This document shows positions 7,685-14,711 of a stretch of 19,212 nt of DNA, in pieces. Position 1 is the stretch's first letter; every line of letters begins with the position of its first letter. The position numbers were made by a program, and so were the translations under genes. The DNA comes from an uncultured Collinsella sp. GTDB lineage: Bacteria > Actinomycetota > Coriobacteriia > Coriobacteriales > Coriobacteriaceae. A model generated the notes under the pieces. The model had not been told where the DNA came from and ran no database searches. It was given only the letters and a program-made list of their open reading frames with translations. The DNA lies in NCBI GenBank assembly GCA_958403395.1, contig CATXXF010000036.1, positions 1 to 19,212 on the forward strand, in the 5' to 3' direction.

Positions 7685-8353
7685 CTACAGGATTTCATCT
7701 GGGCTGGCGGGCTTGGTTGTTTTGGGGATGCCGAGTTTGGATGACGCGAAATCGTCAACATTGTCCTTAATTCCGTCTTTGGTGTAGACAGTGACCATAT
7801 AGGTGCTGTGTCCGAATTCGCCCTTGTCGCGTGTTGCCCAGGCATCCCAGTAGGCGGCCCCGTTTCGCCCTTTGATTTTTCCGACACGGCGGAGTTCTGT
7901 TCGCTTTAATTTCTGGTTGCTATAGATGGTTCGACCGGTCTCCTCGGTGAGCCCGCACTGTCCAAGCATCTTGTCGAGGACTTGGTTCATGTGGCGCTCG
8001 TCGGTGTTTGGTGCGTAGTCGTAGGCGAGGGTGATGGAGTCGAGTGGCTGGTCGTCGATTAGATAGTTTAGCGCCTGAGGTTCAAGGCAGAAATAGGGGG
8101 AGCATCCGTCGACCTTGCCGAGCAACGGTAACTTGGACTGCCAACTTCCGGTGGGAATTGCATATTCGTAGAACACGCCACGGCAGACAAAGGAGAGCGA
8201 GGTGGCACGCGAGCCGGCGTCGATCATCCCGCAAAGATCGAAGGGCGAGGCGATACCAAGGGAAAAGGGCGTGGCGACGATAAGGAAGAGCATCACGATG
8301 GGTATGGCGAGAATGGCGATGACGTTGCGGCCGGTGGAATGAGGCGGCTTCAT
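7685..8353 (-). CDS. Uncharacterised membrane-anchored protein
   Basis: I do not recognise this gene. The 222-aa product starts MKPPHSTGRNVIAILAIPIV. One hydrophobic segment (about 11-35) follows a short basic N-terminus, so it is a signal anchor or uncleaved signal with the rest outside the membrane. The soluble part is mixed, with four cysteines (near C41, C57, C84, C89) in the first half and a Lys/Arg-rich stretch near 145-165. The ATG at 8353 has CGAGGAG five to six bases upstream on the minus strand. Base composition is visibly less GC-rich than its neighbours, and codon use includes TTG, GTT and TCG more often. It stands alone on the minus strand between hydratase and clpB, bracketed by inverted copies of one palindromic repeat. 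Together these suggest a recently acquired or lineage-specific gene. The ORF itself is well supported; the function is unknown. Confidence 0.8.
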   Translation of the reverse strand: MKPPHSTGRNVIAILAIPIVMLFLIVATPFSLGIASPFDLCGMIDAGSRATSLSFVCRGVFYEYAIPTGSWQSKLPLLGKVDGCSPYFCLEPQALNYLIDDQPLDSITLAYDYAPNTDERHMNQVLDKMLGQCGLTEETGRTIYSNQKLKRTELRRVGKIKGRNGAAYWDAWATRDKGEFGHSTYMVTVYTKDGIKDNVDDFASSKLGIPKTTKPASPDEIL

Positions 8354-8454
8354 ATGCGCTCCTCGAGAGAAAGAGCAGGCAAGCTCGATGACAAATGAAT
8401 AATCTCAGCTAACGATTCAATTTTAATCTCATAACGTGTGACAGCTGGACGTCG
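8354..8454 (-). promoter_or_regulatory. Upstream region of the minus-strand orphan gene
   Basis: Contains the Shine-Dalgarno GAGGAG just left of the start and an AT-rich stretch at about 8392-8435 likely to hold its promoter. No -10/-35 pair is clear enough to place. The region ends at the palindrome starting at 8455. Confidence 0.35.
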
Positions 8455-8507
8455 AAACCGAGAACCACCGCAAAGGTGCCTGTCCCCTTTGCGGTGGTTC
8501 TCGGTTT
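8455..8507. repeat. Palindromic repeat, family 1, copy 2 (inverted)
   Basis: A perfect 22-bp stem: arms 8455-8476 and 8486-8507, loop TGCCTGTCC. The loop is the exact reverse complement of the loop at 7609-7617, so this copy is in the opposite orientation. Arms read AAACCGAGAACCACCGCAAA then GG. The two copies flank the orphan gene at 7685-8353. Confidence 0.8.
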
Positions 8508-8566
8508 GTCTCGATCTGTAACAGTTAGACCCTAATTTGCCGAGTAGATGTTACAGATTGAGACAA
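8506..8566. repeat. Palindromic repeat, family 2, copy 1
   Basis: TTGTCTCGATCTGTAACA (8506-8523) and TGTTACAGATTGAGACAA (8549-8566) are inverse arms with one G/T-type mismatch in 18, around a 25-nt loop. It abuts the previous palindrome directly. It shares TCTCGATCTGTAACA with the copy at 8589. Confidence 0.75.
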
Positions 8567-8588
8567 TCGGTTGCCGCTGGTCATTTTT

Positions 8589-8643
8589 TCTCGATCTGTA
8601 ACATCTAGGATCAAAAATGGCTGCTAGATGTTACAGATCGAGA
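8589..8643. repeat. Palindromic repeat, family 2, copy 2
   Basis: A perfect 20-bp stem: TCTCGATCTGTAACATCTAG (8589-8608) with its reverse complement at 8624-8643, loop of 15 nt. It is in tandem with copy 1, with 22 bp between. The internal sequence has diverged while the arms are kept. The three palindromes at 8455-8643 fill most of the space between the orphan gene and the clpB promoter; 8644-8700 shows nothing recognisable. Confidence 0.75.
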
Positions 8644-8708
8644 CGGGAGTGCGCCTGGGCAGCGGCGGGCTGACATTTCAGTACCTTATCCATCAATCAC
8701 TCAGAAAA

Positions 8709-8741
8709 TCTTATATATAGAGACTTAGATTTGTGTATAAG
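8709..8741 (+). promoter_or_regulatory. Candidate HspR operator and promoter of clpB
   Basis: TCTTATA (8709-8715), seven bases, ACTTAGA (8723-8729), then a -10-like TATAAG (8736-8741). The arrangement copies that upstream of dnaK: ATCTTATAT, five variable bases, GACTTAGATTT. The intervening bases and flanks differ, so the similarity is not a recent duplication of the whole region. Heat-shock co-regulation of clpB and the dnaK operon by HspR is known in other actinobacteria; here it is inferred. Confidence 0.6.
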
Positions 8742-8782
8742 ATTGCGCAAAGCTGGCAACAATACTTCTCGAACAACGTGAA

Positions 8783-8800
8783 GCCGCCCCGTAGGGCGGC
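8783..8800 (+). other. 5'UTR hairpin of clpB
   Basis: GCCGCCC (8783-8789) and GGGCGGC (8794-8800) form a perfect 7-bp stem with loop CGTA. It sits just before the ribosome-binding purines AAGAGAGG (8807-8814). Its position matches the hairpin in the dnaK leader. Confidence 0.55.
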
Positions 8801-8821
8801 CGCCCCAAGAGAGGTGATTCC

Positions 8822-11449
8822 ATGAGAATCGATAAGCTAGCTATGACGTCGCGCGAGGCGCTGCAGACCGCCATGAGCACGGCTGCCGACGCGCAGGCCG
8901 GCGCGGTGGAGCCGATTCACCTGCTGTCTGCCCTGCTCGGTGCCGGCGAGCGCAATATCTCCGTGATTATCGAGCGCATCGGTGCCGATCCGGCTCAGCT
9001 CGCACGCTCCACGCAGGATGCCATCGACCACGCGCCCAAGGTCTCGGGCGAGGGTCAGCAGATGGGCCTGTCCAACGAGCTCGTCCGCGTCATCGAGAAG
9101 GCCGAGAAGAAGGCCACCAAGATGGGCGACAGCTTTGTGGTGACTGAGCATCTGCTGATGGCGCTTGCCGAGGACAAGGGCGAGGCGGGCCGCGTGCTGC
9201 GCGACGCCGGCGTCACCAAGGAGCGCATCGAGCAGGTCTACGAGGAACTGCGTGGCGATGACCGCGTGACGTCTGCCGAGGACAAGACCCAGTTTGAGGC
9301 GCTGGAGCAGTACGGACGCAACATCTGCGATCTTGCCCGCGCCGGCAAGCTCGACCCTGTCATCGGCCGTACCGACGAGATTCGTCGTACCATCCAGGTC
9401 CTGTCCCGTCGCACCAAGAACAACCCCGTGCTCATCGGCGAGCCGGGCGTGGGTAAAACTGCCATCGTCGAGGGCATCGCCCAGCGTATCGTGTCCGGCG
9501 ACGTGCCGAGCACCCTGCGCGACCGCGACCTCATCGAGCTCGACATGAGCGCGCTGGTCGCCGGCGCCAAGTACCGTGGTGAGTTCGAGGACCGCTTGAA
9601 GGCCGTGCTCAAGGAAGTGCAAAAATCGGAAGGCAAGGTCATCCTGTTCATCGATGAGCTCCACACCATCGTGGGCGCGGGTGCCACCGAGGGCTCCATG
9701 GACGCCGGCAACATCCTCAAGCCTGCGCTCGCCCGTGGCGACCTGCATGCGATCGGCGCGACCACGCTCGACGAATACCGCAAGTACATCGAGAAGGACG
9801 CGGCGCTCGCCCGTCGTTTCCAGACCGTGATGGTCAGCGAGCCCACCGTCGAGGACACCATTTCGATCCTGCGTGGCTTGAAGGAGAAGTACGAGATCTT
9901 CCACGGCGTGCATATCACCGATAGCGCGCTCGTGGCAGCTGCCGACCTCTCCGATCGCTACATCGCCGACCGTTTCCTGCCCGACAAGGCCATCGACCTG
10001 GTCGATGAGGCGGCAAGCCGCCTGCGCATGGAGCTCGACAGCATGCCGGTCGAGATCGATGCCACCACGCGTCAGCTCACCCAGCTGCAGATCGAGGAGC
10101 AGGCACTCATGAAGGAGACCGACGACGCTTCCAAGGAGCGTCTGGAGGCCTTGCGCCAGGAGATTGCCGAGGTTCAGGAAAAGCTCAACGTGCAAAAGGC
10201 CGGCTGGCTCAACCAGAAGAACGCCATCGACCACGTGCAGGAGCTTAAGAGCCAGCTTGACGAGGCCAAGAGCGAGGAGGAACGTGCGACGCGCAACGGC
10301 GACCTGGGCCGTGCGTCCGAGCTGCGCTACTCCGTGATTCCGGGCCTGCAGCAGCAGATTCAGGATTCCGAGGCTGCGCTCGAGGCACAAAAGCAGCAGG
10401 ACGGCGAGGGCCTCAACGAACAGGTGACCTCCGATGAGATCGCCGAGGTCGTGAGTGCCTGGACCGGCGTGCCCGTGTCCAAGATGATGCAGGGCGAGCT
10501 CGACAAGTTGAAGGGCTTGGAGGGTGAGCTGCATAAGCGCGTCATCGGCCAGGACGAGGCCGTCTCCGCCGTCGCCGCAGCTGTGCGCCGCAGCCGTGCG
10601 GGCCTCTCCGATCCGGACAAGCCCATTGGCAGCTTCTTCTTCCTGGGCCCCACCGGCGTGGGTAAGACCGAGCTCGCCAAGGCTCTAGCCGAGTGCCTGT
10701 TCGATGACGAGCGCGCACTCGTGCGTATCGACATGTCCGAGTACATGGAGAAGTTCAGCGTCCAGCGTCTGATCGGTGCGCCCCCGGGATACGTGGGATA
10801 CGACGAGGGCGGCCAGCTCACCGAGGCCGTGCGCCGTCGTCCGTATTCCGTGATCTTGCTCGACGAGATGGAGAAGGCTCACCCGGATGTCTTCAACGTG
10901 CTGCTGCAGGTGCTTGACGACGGCCGTCTGACCGACGGTCAGGGTCGCCATGTATCCTTCAAGAACACGATCATCATCATGACGTCTAACGTGGGCTCCA
11001 AGGCTATCGCTGAGCTTTCCGGCAAGGACGAGGAGGAGATGCGCCATCAGGTCGACGCGGCCATGGCTCAGACCTTCCGCCCCGAGTTTCTCAACCGTAT
11101 CGACGATATCGTGGTGTTCCATCCGCTCGGCATGGCGCAGATCGAGAAGATCGTCGACATCCAGCTCGCCGACGTCCGCGCGCGTCTGGCCAAGGAGCGC
11201 ATGACGCTTGCCATCACCCCGGCGGCCAAGCAGATGCTCGCCGTGGGCGGCTTGGACCCGGTCTTTGGCGCCCGTCCGCTCAAGCGTCTGGTTCAGCGCG
11301 AGGTCGTGGATGCCATCGCCGCCGCTATCATCGATGGCACGGTGCGTGAGGGCGATCAGGTGACGGTCGATGTCGACAAGGACGGCGGCTTTACCGTCGT
11401 GTGCGACAACACGCCGGCGGCCACCTACGAGGTCCCCGACGCCGAGTAG
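8822..11449 (+). CDS. clpB: ATP-dependent disaggregase ClpB (Hsp104 family)
   Basis: Hexameric AAA+ disaggregase that threads proteins out of aggregates together with DnaK. The 875-aa product has an N-terminal Clp_N repeat domain (about 1-145). NBD1 follows with Walker A GEPGVGKT at 206-213 and Walker B ending in E279. A coiled-coil middle domain (about 405-525, rich in Q, E, K, with LNQKNAIDHVQELKSQLDEA) marks ClpB rather than ClpA or ClpC. NBD2 has Walker A GPTGVGKT at 609-616 and Walker B with D681-E682, then the C-terminal D2-small domain. Length and residue numbering match E. coli ClpB closely in NBD1. ATG 8822 follows AAGAGAGGTGATTCC. No ClpP-docking IGF/IGL loop was noticed, as expected. 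It stands alone in its transcription unit with its own promoter and terminator. Confidence 0.98.
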   Translation: MRIDKLAMTSREALQTAMSTAADAQAGAVEPIHLLSALLGAGERNISVIIERIGADPAQLARSTQDAIDHAPKVSGEGQQMGLSNELVRVIEKAEKKATKMGDSFVVTEHLLMALAEDKGEAGRVLRDAGVTKERIEQVYEELRGDDRVTSAEDKTQFEALEQYGRNICDLARAGKLDPVIGRTDEIRRTIQVLSRRTKNNPVLIGEPGVGKTAIVEGIAQRIVSGDVPSTLRDRDLIELDMSALVAGAKYRGEFEDRLKAVLKEVQKSEGKVILFIDELHTIVGAGATEGSMDAGNILKPALARGDLHAIGATTLDEYRKYIEKDAALARRFQTVMVSEPTVEDTISILRGLKEKYEIFHGVHITDSALVAAADLSDRYIADRFLPDKAIDLVDEAASRLRMELDSMPVEIDATTRQLTQLQIEEQALMKETDDASKERLEALRQEIAEVQEKLNVQKAGWLNQKNAIDHVQELKSQLDEAKSEEERATRNGDLGRASELRYSVIPGLQQQIQDSEAALEAQKQQDGEGLNEQVTSDEIAEVVSAWTGVPVSKMMQGELDKLKGLEGELHKRVIGQDEAVSAVAAAVRRSRAGLSDPDKPIGSFFFLGPTGVGKTELAKALAECLFDDERALVRIDMSEYMEKFSVQRLIGAPPGYVGYDEGGQLTEAVRRRPYSVILLDEMEKAHPDVFNVLLQVLDDGRLTDGQGRHVSFKNTIIIMTSNVGSKAIAELSGKDEEEMRHQVDAAMAQTFRPEFLNRIDDIVVFHPLGMAQIEKIVDIQLADVRARLAKERMTLAITPAAKQMLAVGGLDPVFGARPLKRLVQREVVDAIAAAIIDGTVREGDQVTVDVDKDGGFTVVCDNTPAATYEVPDAE

Positions 11450-11494
11450 ATTTATGGGACATGCCTTAAAATCTGCCAGCCGTCTCTAAACGCC

Positions 11495-11531
11495 AAGGGC
11501 GGCGGATCCAATTGGGTCCGCCGCCCTTTTT
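11495..11531 (+). terminator. Rho-independent terminator of clpB
   Basis: AAGGGCGGCGGA (11495-11506) pairs perfectly with TCCGCCGCCCTT (11517-11528) around TCCAATTGGG, with a TTTTT tail. It lies 45 nt after the clpB stop. Confidence 0.92.
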
Positions 11532-11581
11532 CGTGCGACAATCGATAATGTTGAACGGATGCGATGCAAGGAGCTATGCAG

Positions 11582-11776
11582 ATGAAAGACGAGATCAAGA
11601 CAAGTGCGCCGGCGACCGATGCCGCACCCGCCGCACCCAAGCCTGTGCCTAAGCCGGCACCCAAGCCGCGCGACCCCTACATCCGTGCCGAGAACGAGGA
11701 CGACGACGGCTACGATCCCTACAGCGATCGCCGCCCCGAGCGCGAGCCGCTGTTCGAAGCCGACCCTTGGCGCTAA
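11582..11776 (+). CDS. Small proline-rich acidic protein, unknown function
   Basis: I do not recognise a function. The 64-aa product starts MKDEIKTSAPATDAAPAAPK, has a Lys-Pro tract (PKPVPKPAPKPRDPY, about 20-34), then an acidic Asp/Tyr stretch (ENEDDDGYDPYSD) and ends with PLFEADPWR. It has no cysteine, no membrane segment and no signal peptide, and is probably disordered in the cytoplasm. ATG 11582 is chosen because AAGGAG (11568-11573) lies eight bases upstream; the in-frame ATGs at 11564 and 11576 are badly spaced for it. It follows the clpB terminator, so it needs its own promoter (TAATGT near 11536-11541 is a possible -10). The good Shine-Dalgarno and biased composition support a real gene. 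Confidence 0.7.
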   Translation: MKDEIKTSAPATDAAPAAPKPVPKPAPKPRDPYIRAENEDDDGYDPYSDRRPEREPLFEADPWR

Positions 11777-11800
11777 GTGCCACCCAAAAGGCCACCAATA

Positions 11801-11867
11801 AGTTGCGGTGAAATAGGGACTGTTTTGCGGTTTGACCAGCAAAAACAGTCCCTATTTCACCGCAACT
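11801..11867. repeat. Palindromic repeat, family 3, copy 1
   Basis: A perfect 26-bp stem: arms 11801-11826 and 11842-11867, beginning AGTTGCGGTGAAATAGGGAC. The loop GCGGTTTGACCAGCA can fold further (GGT/ACC). It shares the outer 16 bases AGTTGCGGTGAAATAG with the copy at 18972, while the inner stem differs. It lies between two converging genes and could act as a terminator for both, although long T-runs are absent. Confidence 0.8.
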
Positions 11868-11907
11868 GCGTTAGGGATGGGGTGTTGGGCGGCTGTCTTC
11901 GGGCCAG

Positions 11908-13404
11908 CTAGTCCTGGGCTTTGATGCTCGGCAGGAGAATCTGGGCGAGGTAGTCGGTCTCGAGTTTGGTCGCGGCGTCGGCCTTGCCGTCTTTACCGAC
12001 CAGGTCGTTTTTGATCTGGCTGTATGTGTAGCGGTTGCCGGTCGTGAGCTCGACAAGCTCAATCGCCGTATCCATGGGGTAGGTCGACACGGGGTTCTGC
12101 GTGTGCCCATTAACGGTTTGCGGAATCACGTACGGATAGACAGGGCCGCTGGCGTAGACGGTGTAGCCGTTGCCTAGGCTGACCGTGCCCAAAACCGTAT
12201 CGCCGTCGTCGGGCGTAAAGGTCTCGCCATCGCGCACCGCGACGAGCGTCACGAGCGGTGTGTTGGTGTCGCCGTCCAGATAAATGCACAGCGTGTTGCC
12301 GTTCTGCCAGGTTGCGACCTTGCCATACCACTCAACCGGAATATCGAGCTGATACAGGTTCGTCGCCTTGTGCCGAGCGTCGGCATCGCGGGCGGACTGA
12401 GCCTCGCTTGCGCTTACGGCGTTGGCGGCGGCATCGCGGCGCGTAATTGCCGCCTGCTGGAGTATCTTTGCCGCGGCGGCAGAGCTCGCGCCGCCTTCTT
12501 CGGCGTACTTGGCGGCGGCATCGATCTGGTCGTCGGTCACCGTGTCGGCTGAGGGCACCTTAAGCTTAAAGGTGGCTTGAGCGCGCAGATCCTGCCCGTC
12601 ATTCTTGACCGTAACCTGGGCCTTGGTGGTCGGGACGGTGTAGATGGTGCCGTCGGCCGCGATGGGGGAGGCGGCGATGGAGAACGTGTAATCGCCGGGC
12701 AGCAGCTTAATGCCGCGACCGTGCTCGTCAACGTAGAGCGTTTCGCTCACGGAAGCACCGTCGGAATCCTGACCGCTCACCTGCACGGGAATCTTGGAGC
12801 CAGTTGAGCAGTCGAGCCCCGCGGCATGTACGCCAATTTGCACCGACATCATGGTATGGGCGTTTGCGGCAACCACGGCGGCCTGCTCTTGCCGGTATCC
12901 ATTCCAAGCGGCATAGCCTGCGCCGCCGGCGACAAGCGCGACGGCTACGACGCCTGCCACCATCAGGTTGCGGCGCTTGGGCGACATCTTACGGTGACGA
13001 ACCTCGGCTTCGCGTGCCGAAGGAACGGACGGTAGGGGAATATCGCCCATGGCGATGGTCTCGTCCACGGCAGGCGCAGAGCCTAAGCCAGGGAGCTCGC
13101 GGGTCAGCGAATCTTCGGCCGGCAAGTTGTCGAGCAAGATGGTTTCCTCGCTCGTGTCGGATCCGGGCTGGTCGTCGGCCTCGCTTTCGGTGTCTTCGTG
13201 ATCTGCCTCATCCTCGGCAGGCTCAACGTCGCCTGTATCCTGATCATCGGGCTGCGCCTCGATTTCCGGCTCATCCTGCACATCAACGCTCGAATCGTCA
13301 AACGCAACATCGTCAAGCGAAATCCGGTCTAGGCTCTCCAGGGCCTCGGCACACGCTTCTGCATCTTGGACCGCGTCCTCTTGGCCCGTCGTCTCATCTT
13401 TCAT
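11908..13404 (-). CDS. Single-pass membrane protein with acidic cytoplasmic N-terminus
   Basis: Unrecognised family. The 498-aa product has a very acidic, probably disordered N-terminal region (1-130), a basic stretch (HRKMSPKRR, 138-145), one membrane segment (about 146-168, LMVAGVVAVALVAGGAGYAAW) and a large extracytoplasmic part. The outer part begins with a beta-rich domain (about 185-285, LYVDEHGRGIKLLPGDYTFS) that looks like a carboxypeptidase-regulatory or prealbumin-type fold. An Ala-rich helical stretch (about 288-345) and a C-terminal beta-rich domain (about 350-490) follow. Two threonines in similar acidic settings, T88 (SEETILLDN) and T116 (DETIAMGDI), resemble phospho-threonine sites read by FHA domains. 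The ATG at 13404 has GGGGGAT just upstream. It is the only gene of its unit. Type II topology (N-terminus inside) is inferred from the charge pattern. A role in envelope signalling or cell-wall sensing is speculation. Confidence 0.82.
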   Translation of the reverse strand: MKDETTGQEDAVQDAEACAEALESLDRISLDDVAFDDSSVDVQDEPEIEAQPDDQDTGDVEPAEDEADHEDTESEADDQPGSDTSEETILLDNLPAEDSLTRELPGLGSAPAVDETIAMGDIPLPSVPSAREAEVRHRKMSPKRRNLMVAGVVAVALVAGGAGYAAWNGYRQEQAAVVAANAHTMMSVQIGVHAAGLDCSTGSKIPVQVSGQDSDGASVSETLYVDEHGRGIKLLPGDYTFSIAASPIAADGTIYTVPTTKAQVTVKNDGQDLRAQATFKLKVPSADTVTDDQIDAAAKYAEEGGASSAAAAKILQQAAITRRDAAANAVSASEAQSARDADARHKATNLYQLDIPVEWYGKVATWQNGNTLCIYLDGDTNTPLVTLVAVRDGETFTPDDGDTVLGTVSLGNGYTVYASGPVYPYVIPQTVNGHTQNPVSTYPMDTAIELVELTTGNRYTYSQIKNDLVGKDGKADAATKLETDYLAQILLPSIKAQD

Positions 13405-13536
13405 ATATCCCCCAAGCTCAATATCGGGACAACACTGTACCCAAAAACAGGACCCTATAGAGCCGCCTCATGATTTGAAATCCGATTTTATATATGCGCA
13501 TGTTTTTGAATAGATGAATAGAGACGCAACGACAAA
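13405..13536. other. Intergenic region upstream of the membrane protein
   Basis: Holds the leader of the 11908-13404 gene on the minus strand. The stretch 13470-13525 is AT-rich with several TATA-like words, so it is the likely promoter zone, but no -35/-10 pair is convincing. The opposite end is the terminator of the 13641-15374 operon. Confidence 0.35.
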
Positions 13537-13573
13537 AGCCCCCGAAAAGCGAGCGAAACGCTTTCCGGGGGCT
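13537..13573 (-). terminator. Terminator of the tetR and membrane-protein operon
   Basis: Arms 13537-13550 (AGCCCCCGAAAAGC) and 13560-13573 pair with a single A/G difference. Read on the minus strand the hairpin is followed by TTTTG. It lies about 70 nt after the stop at 13641, in the right orientation for that operon. Confidence 0.8.
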
Positions 13574-13640
13574 CTGCGAGGCATTGGATGAAAAACCTGG
13601 CGGGCGGGCCTATGCCCAGGCGCCAACAGCGACCAACATG

Positions 13641-14648
13641 TTACTCGGCGTGAGCGTAATCGACCTTGGCGCGACGAGCGGTGGCCTTCTCCCAATCGCT
13701 GGTGCCCTCAAAGACATCCTGCTTGTAGGGATTGCGGCCGAGCTTCTTGGCGCGGTAGGCGATGTAGATGATCGCGGCGACGTTGGCGACCAGCGCGGCA
13801 ATCGAGACCGCGGTGGCGGCGCCGGGGTCGAGCGTGGAGTGGGTCACAAAGATGGACTCCTCCTGGAAGTAGGGGAACACCTGGGCAAACATGCACCAAA
13901 TGGCCAGCGTAAAGGCGCGGTTCTGGATCCAGCCGCCCTTGTTCCAGATAAAGGCGGCGACGGTGGGCGCCAGCAGCAGCGCAAAGCCGCAGAACCAGGA
14001 GTGGGTGGGCAGGCAGTTGTAGGTGTAGCAGAAGTTCCAGATATCGTAGGCGATGATGTAGACCCAGGTCATATCGGGCCACAGCATGTCGGTCTGATCC
14101 TCGGAGGCGTAGACGCTCCACCAACCGGTCATGCAGAAGATGTTGATGATACCGGCGATGCCGTTGAACACGTTGTTCCAGCCGGCCAGCTGCGTGGCAC
14201 CTTCGGAGGTGACCCAGGTGGACTCGCCCAGGACAAAGAAGTGATAGGCGCTCTCGAAGTCGGACACGACGGCGATCATGATGTTGATGGCGACGATCAC
14301 AAACGGCCATGCGCGGAACCAATGCGCCTTGCCGATCTTTCCCCACTGGTACTTAATGGCAATGAAGCCCCAGCAACCGGCGAGCGCCGCGTATACCTTG
14401 GCGTAGTGGAACCAGCTGTTCTGGTACACATGGGTGGGGTTGGTGAGCGCCCACTCGGCACCCTGCGAAACGCCCACGGCGATGGCGACGCAGTAGATGG
14501 TCATGGCCAGCGGAGCCACGCCAAAGATGATTGCCGCGCCGAGCTTGGTGCGGCGGCCGACCTCGTTGAGCACGATCAGGCCGATAAAGACCATGGCCCA
14601 GCCGGCCCAGTGGATAAGGGTATCGCTACCCCAAACATCGAACAGCAT
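13641..14648 (-). CDS. Polytopic membrane protein, probable DUF5692 family
   Basis: A 335-aa integral membrane protein with about nine hydrophobic segments (near 13-30, 36-60, 80-100, 110-130, 150-175, 188-206, 214-233, 240-260, 275-298). It is unusually rich in Trp, Tyr and Phe (for example ESAYHFFVLGESTW, TYNCLPTHSWFCGF), with a basic C-terminal tail. I recall this pattern as DUF5692, a family of unknown function in anaerobic actinobacteria and clostridia; that assignment is from memory. AAAGGAGAG lies seven bases before ATG 14648 on the minus strand. It is 63 nt downstream of the tetR-type gene and almost certainly co-transcribed. Several conserved-looking acidic and aromatic residues inside the membrane (E31, D131, E133, D201) would suit a transporter or lipid-modifying enzyme, but nothing fixes the activity. 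TetR linkage makes transport or envelope modification of a small molecule plausible. Confidence 0.85.
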   Translation of the reverse strand: MLFDVWGSDTLIHWAGWAMVFIGLIVLNEVGRRTKLGAAIIFGVAPLAMTIYCVAIAVGVSQGAEWALTNPTHVYQNSWFHYAKVYAALAGCWGFIAIKYQWGKIGKAHWFRAWPFVIVAINIMIAVVSDFESAYHFFVLGESTWVTSEGATQLAGWNNVFNGIAGIINIFCMTGWWSVYASEDQTDMLWPDMTWVYIIAYDIWNFCYTYNCLPTHSWFCGFALLLAPTVAAFIWNKGGWIQNRAFTLAIWCMFAQVFPYFQEESIFVTHSTLDPGAATAVSIAALVANVAAIIYIAYRAKKLGRNPYKQDVFEGTSDWEKATARRAKVDYAHAE

Positions 14649-14711
14649 GCTGCTCTCCTTTCACACGCCCGCGGCCCCTCTTCTGATCGCGGGCAGTTTG
14701 GCCAAATGTCG

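Noticed and set aside
8837..10534. 565-aa minus-strand frame opposite clpB
   Set aside because: Shadow of clpB, same low-complexity signature.
12804..13460. 218-aa plus-strand frame opposite the acidic membrane protein
   Set aside because: Arg/Pro/Ser-rich shadow; the minus strand has a good start, membrane segment and ribosome-binding site.
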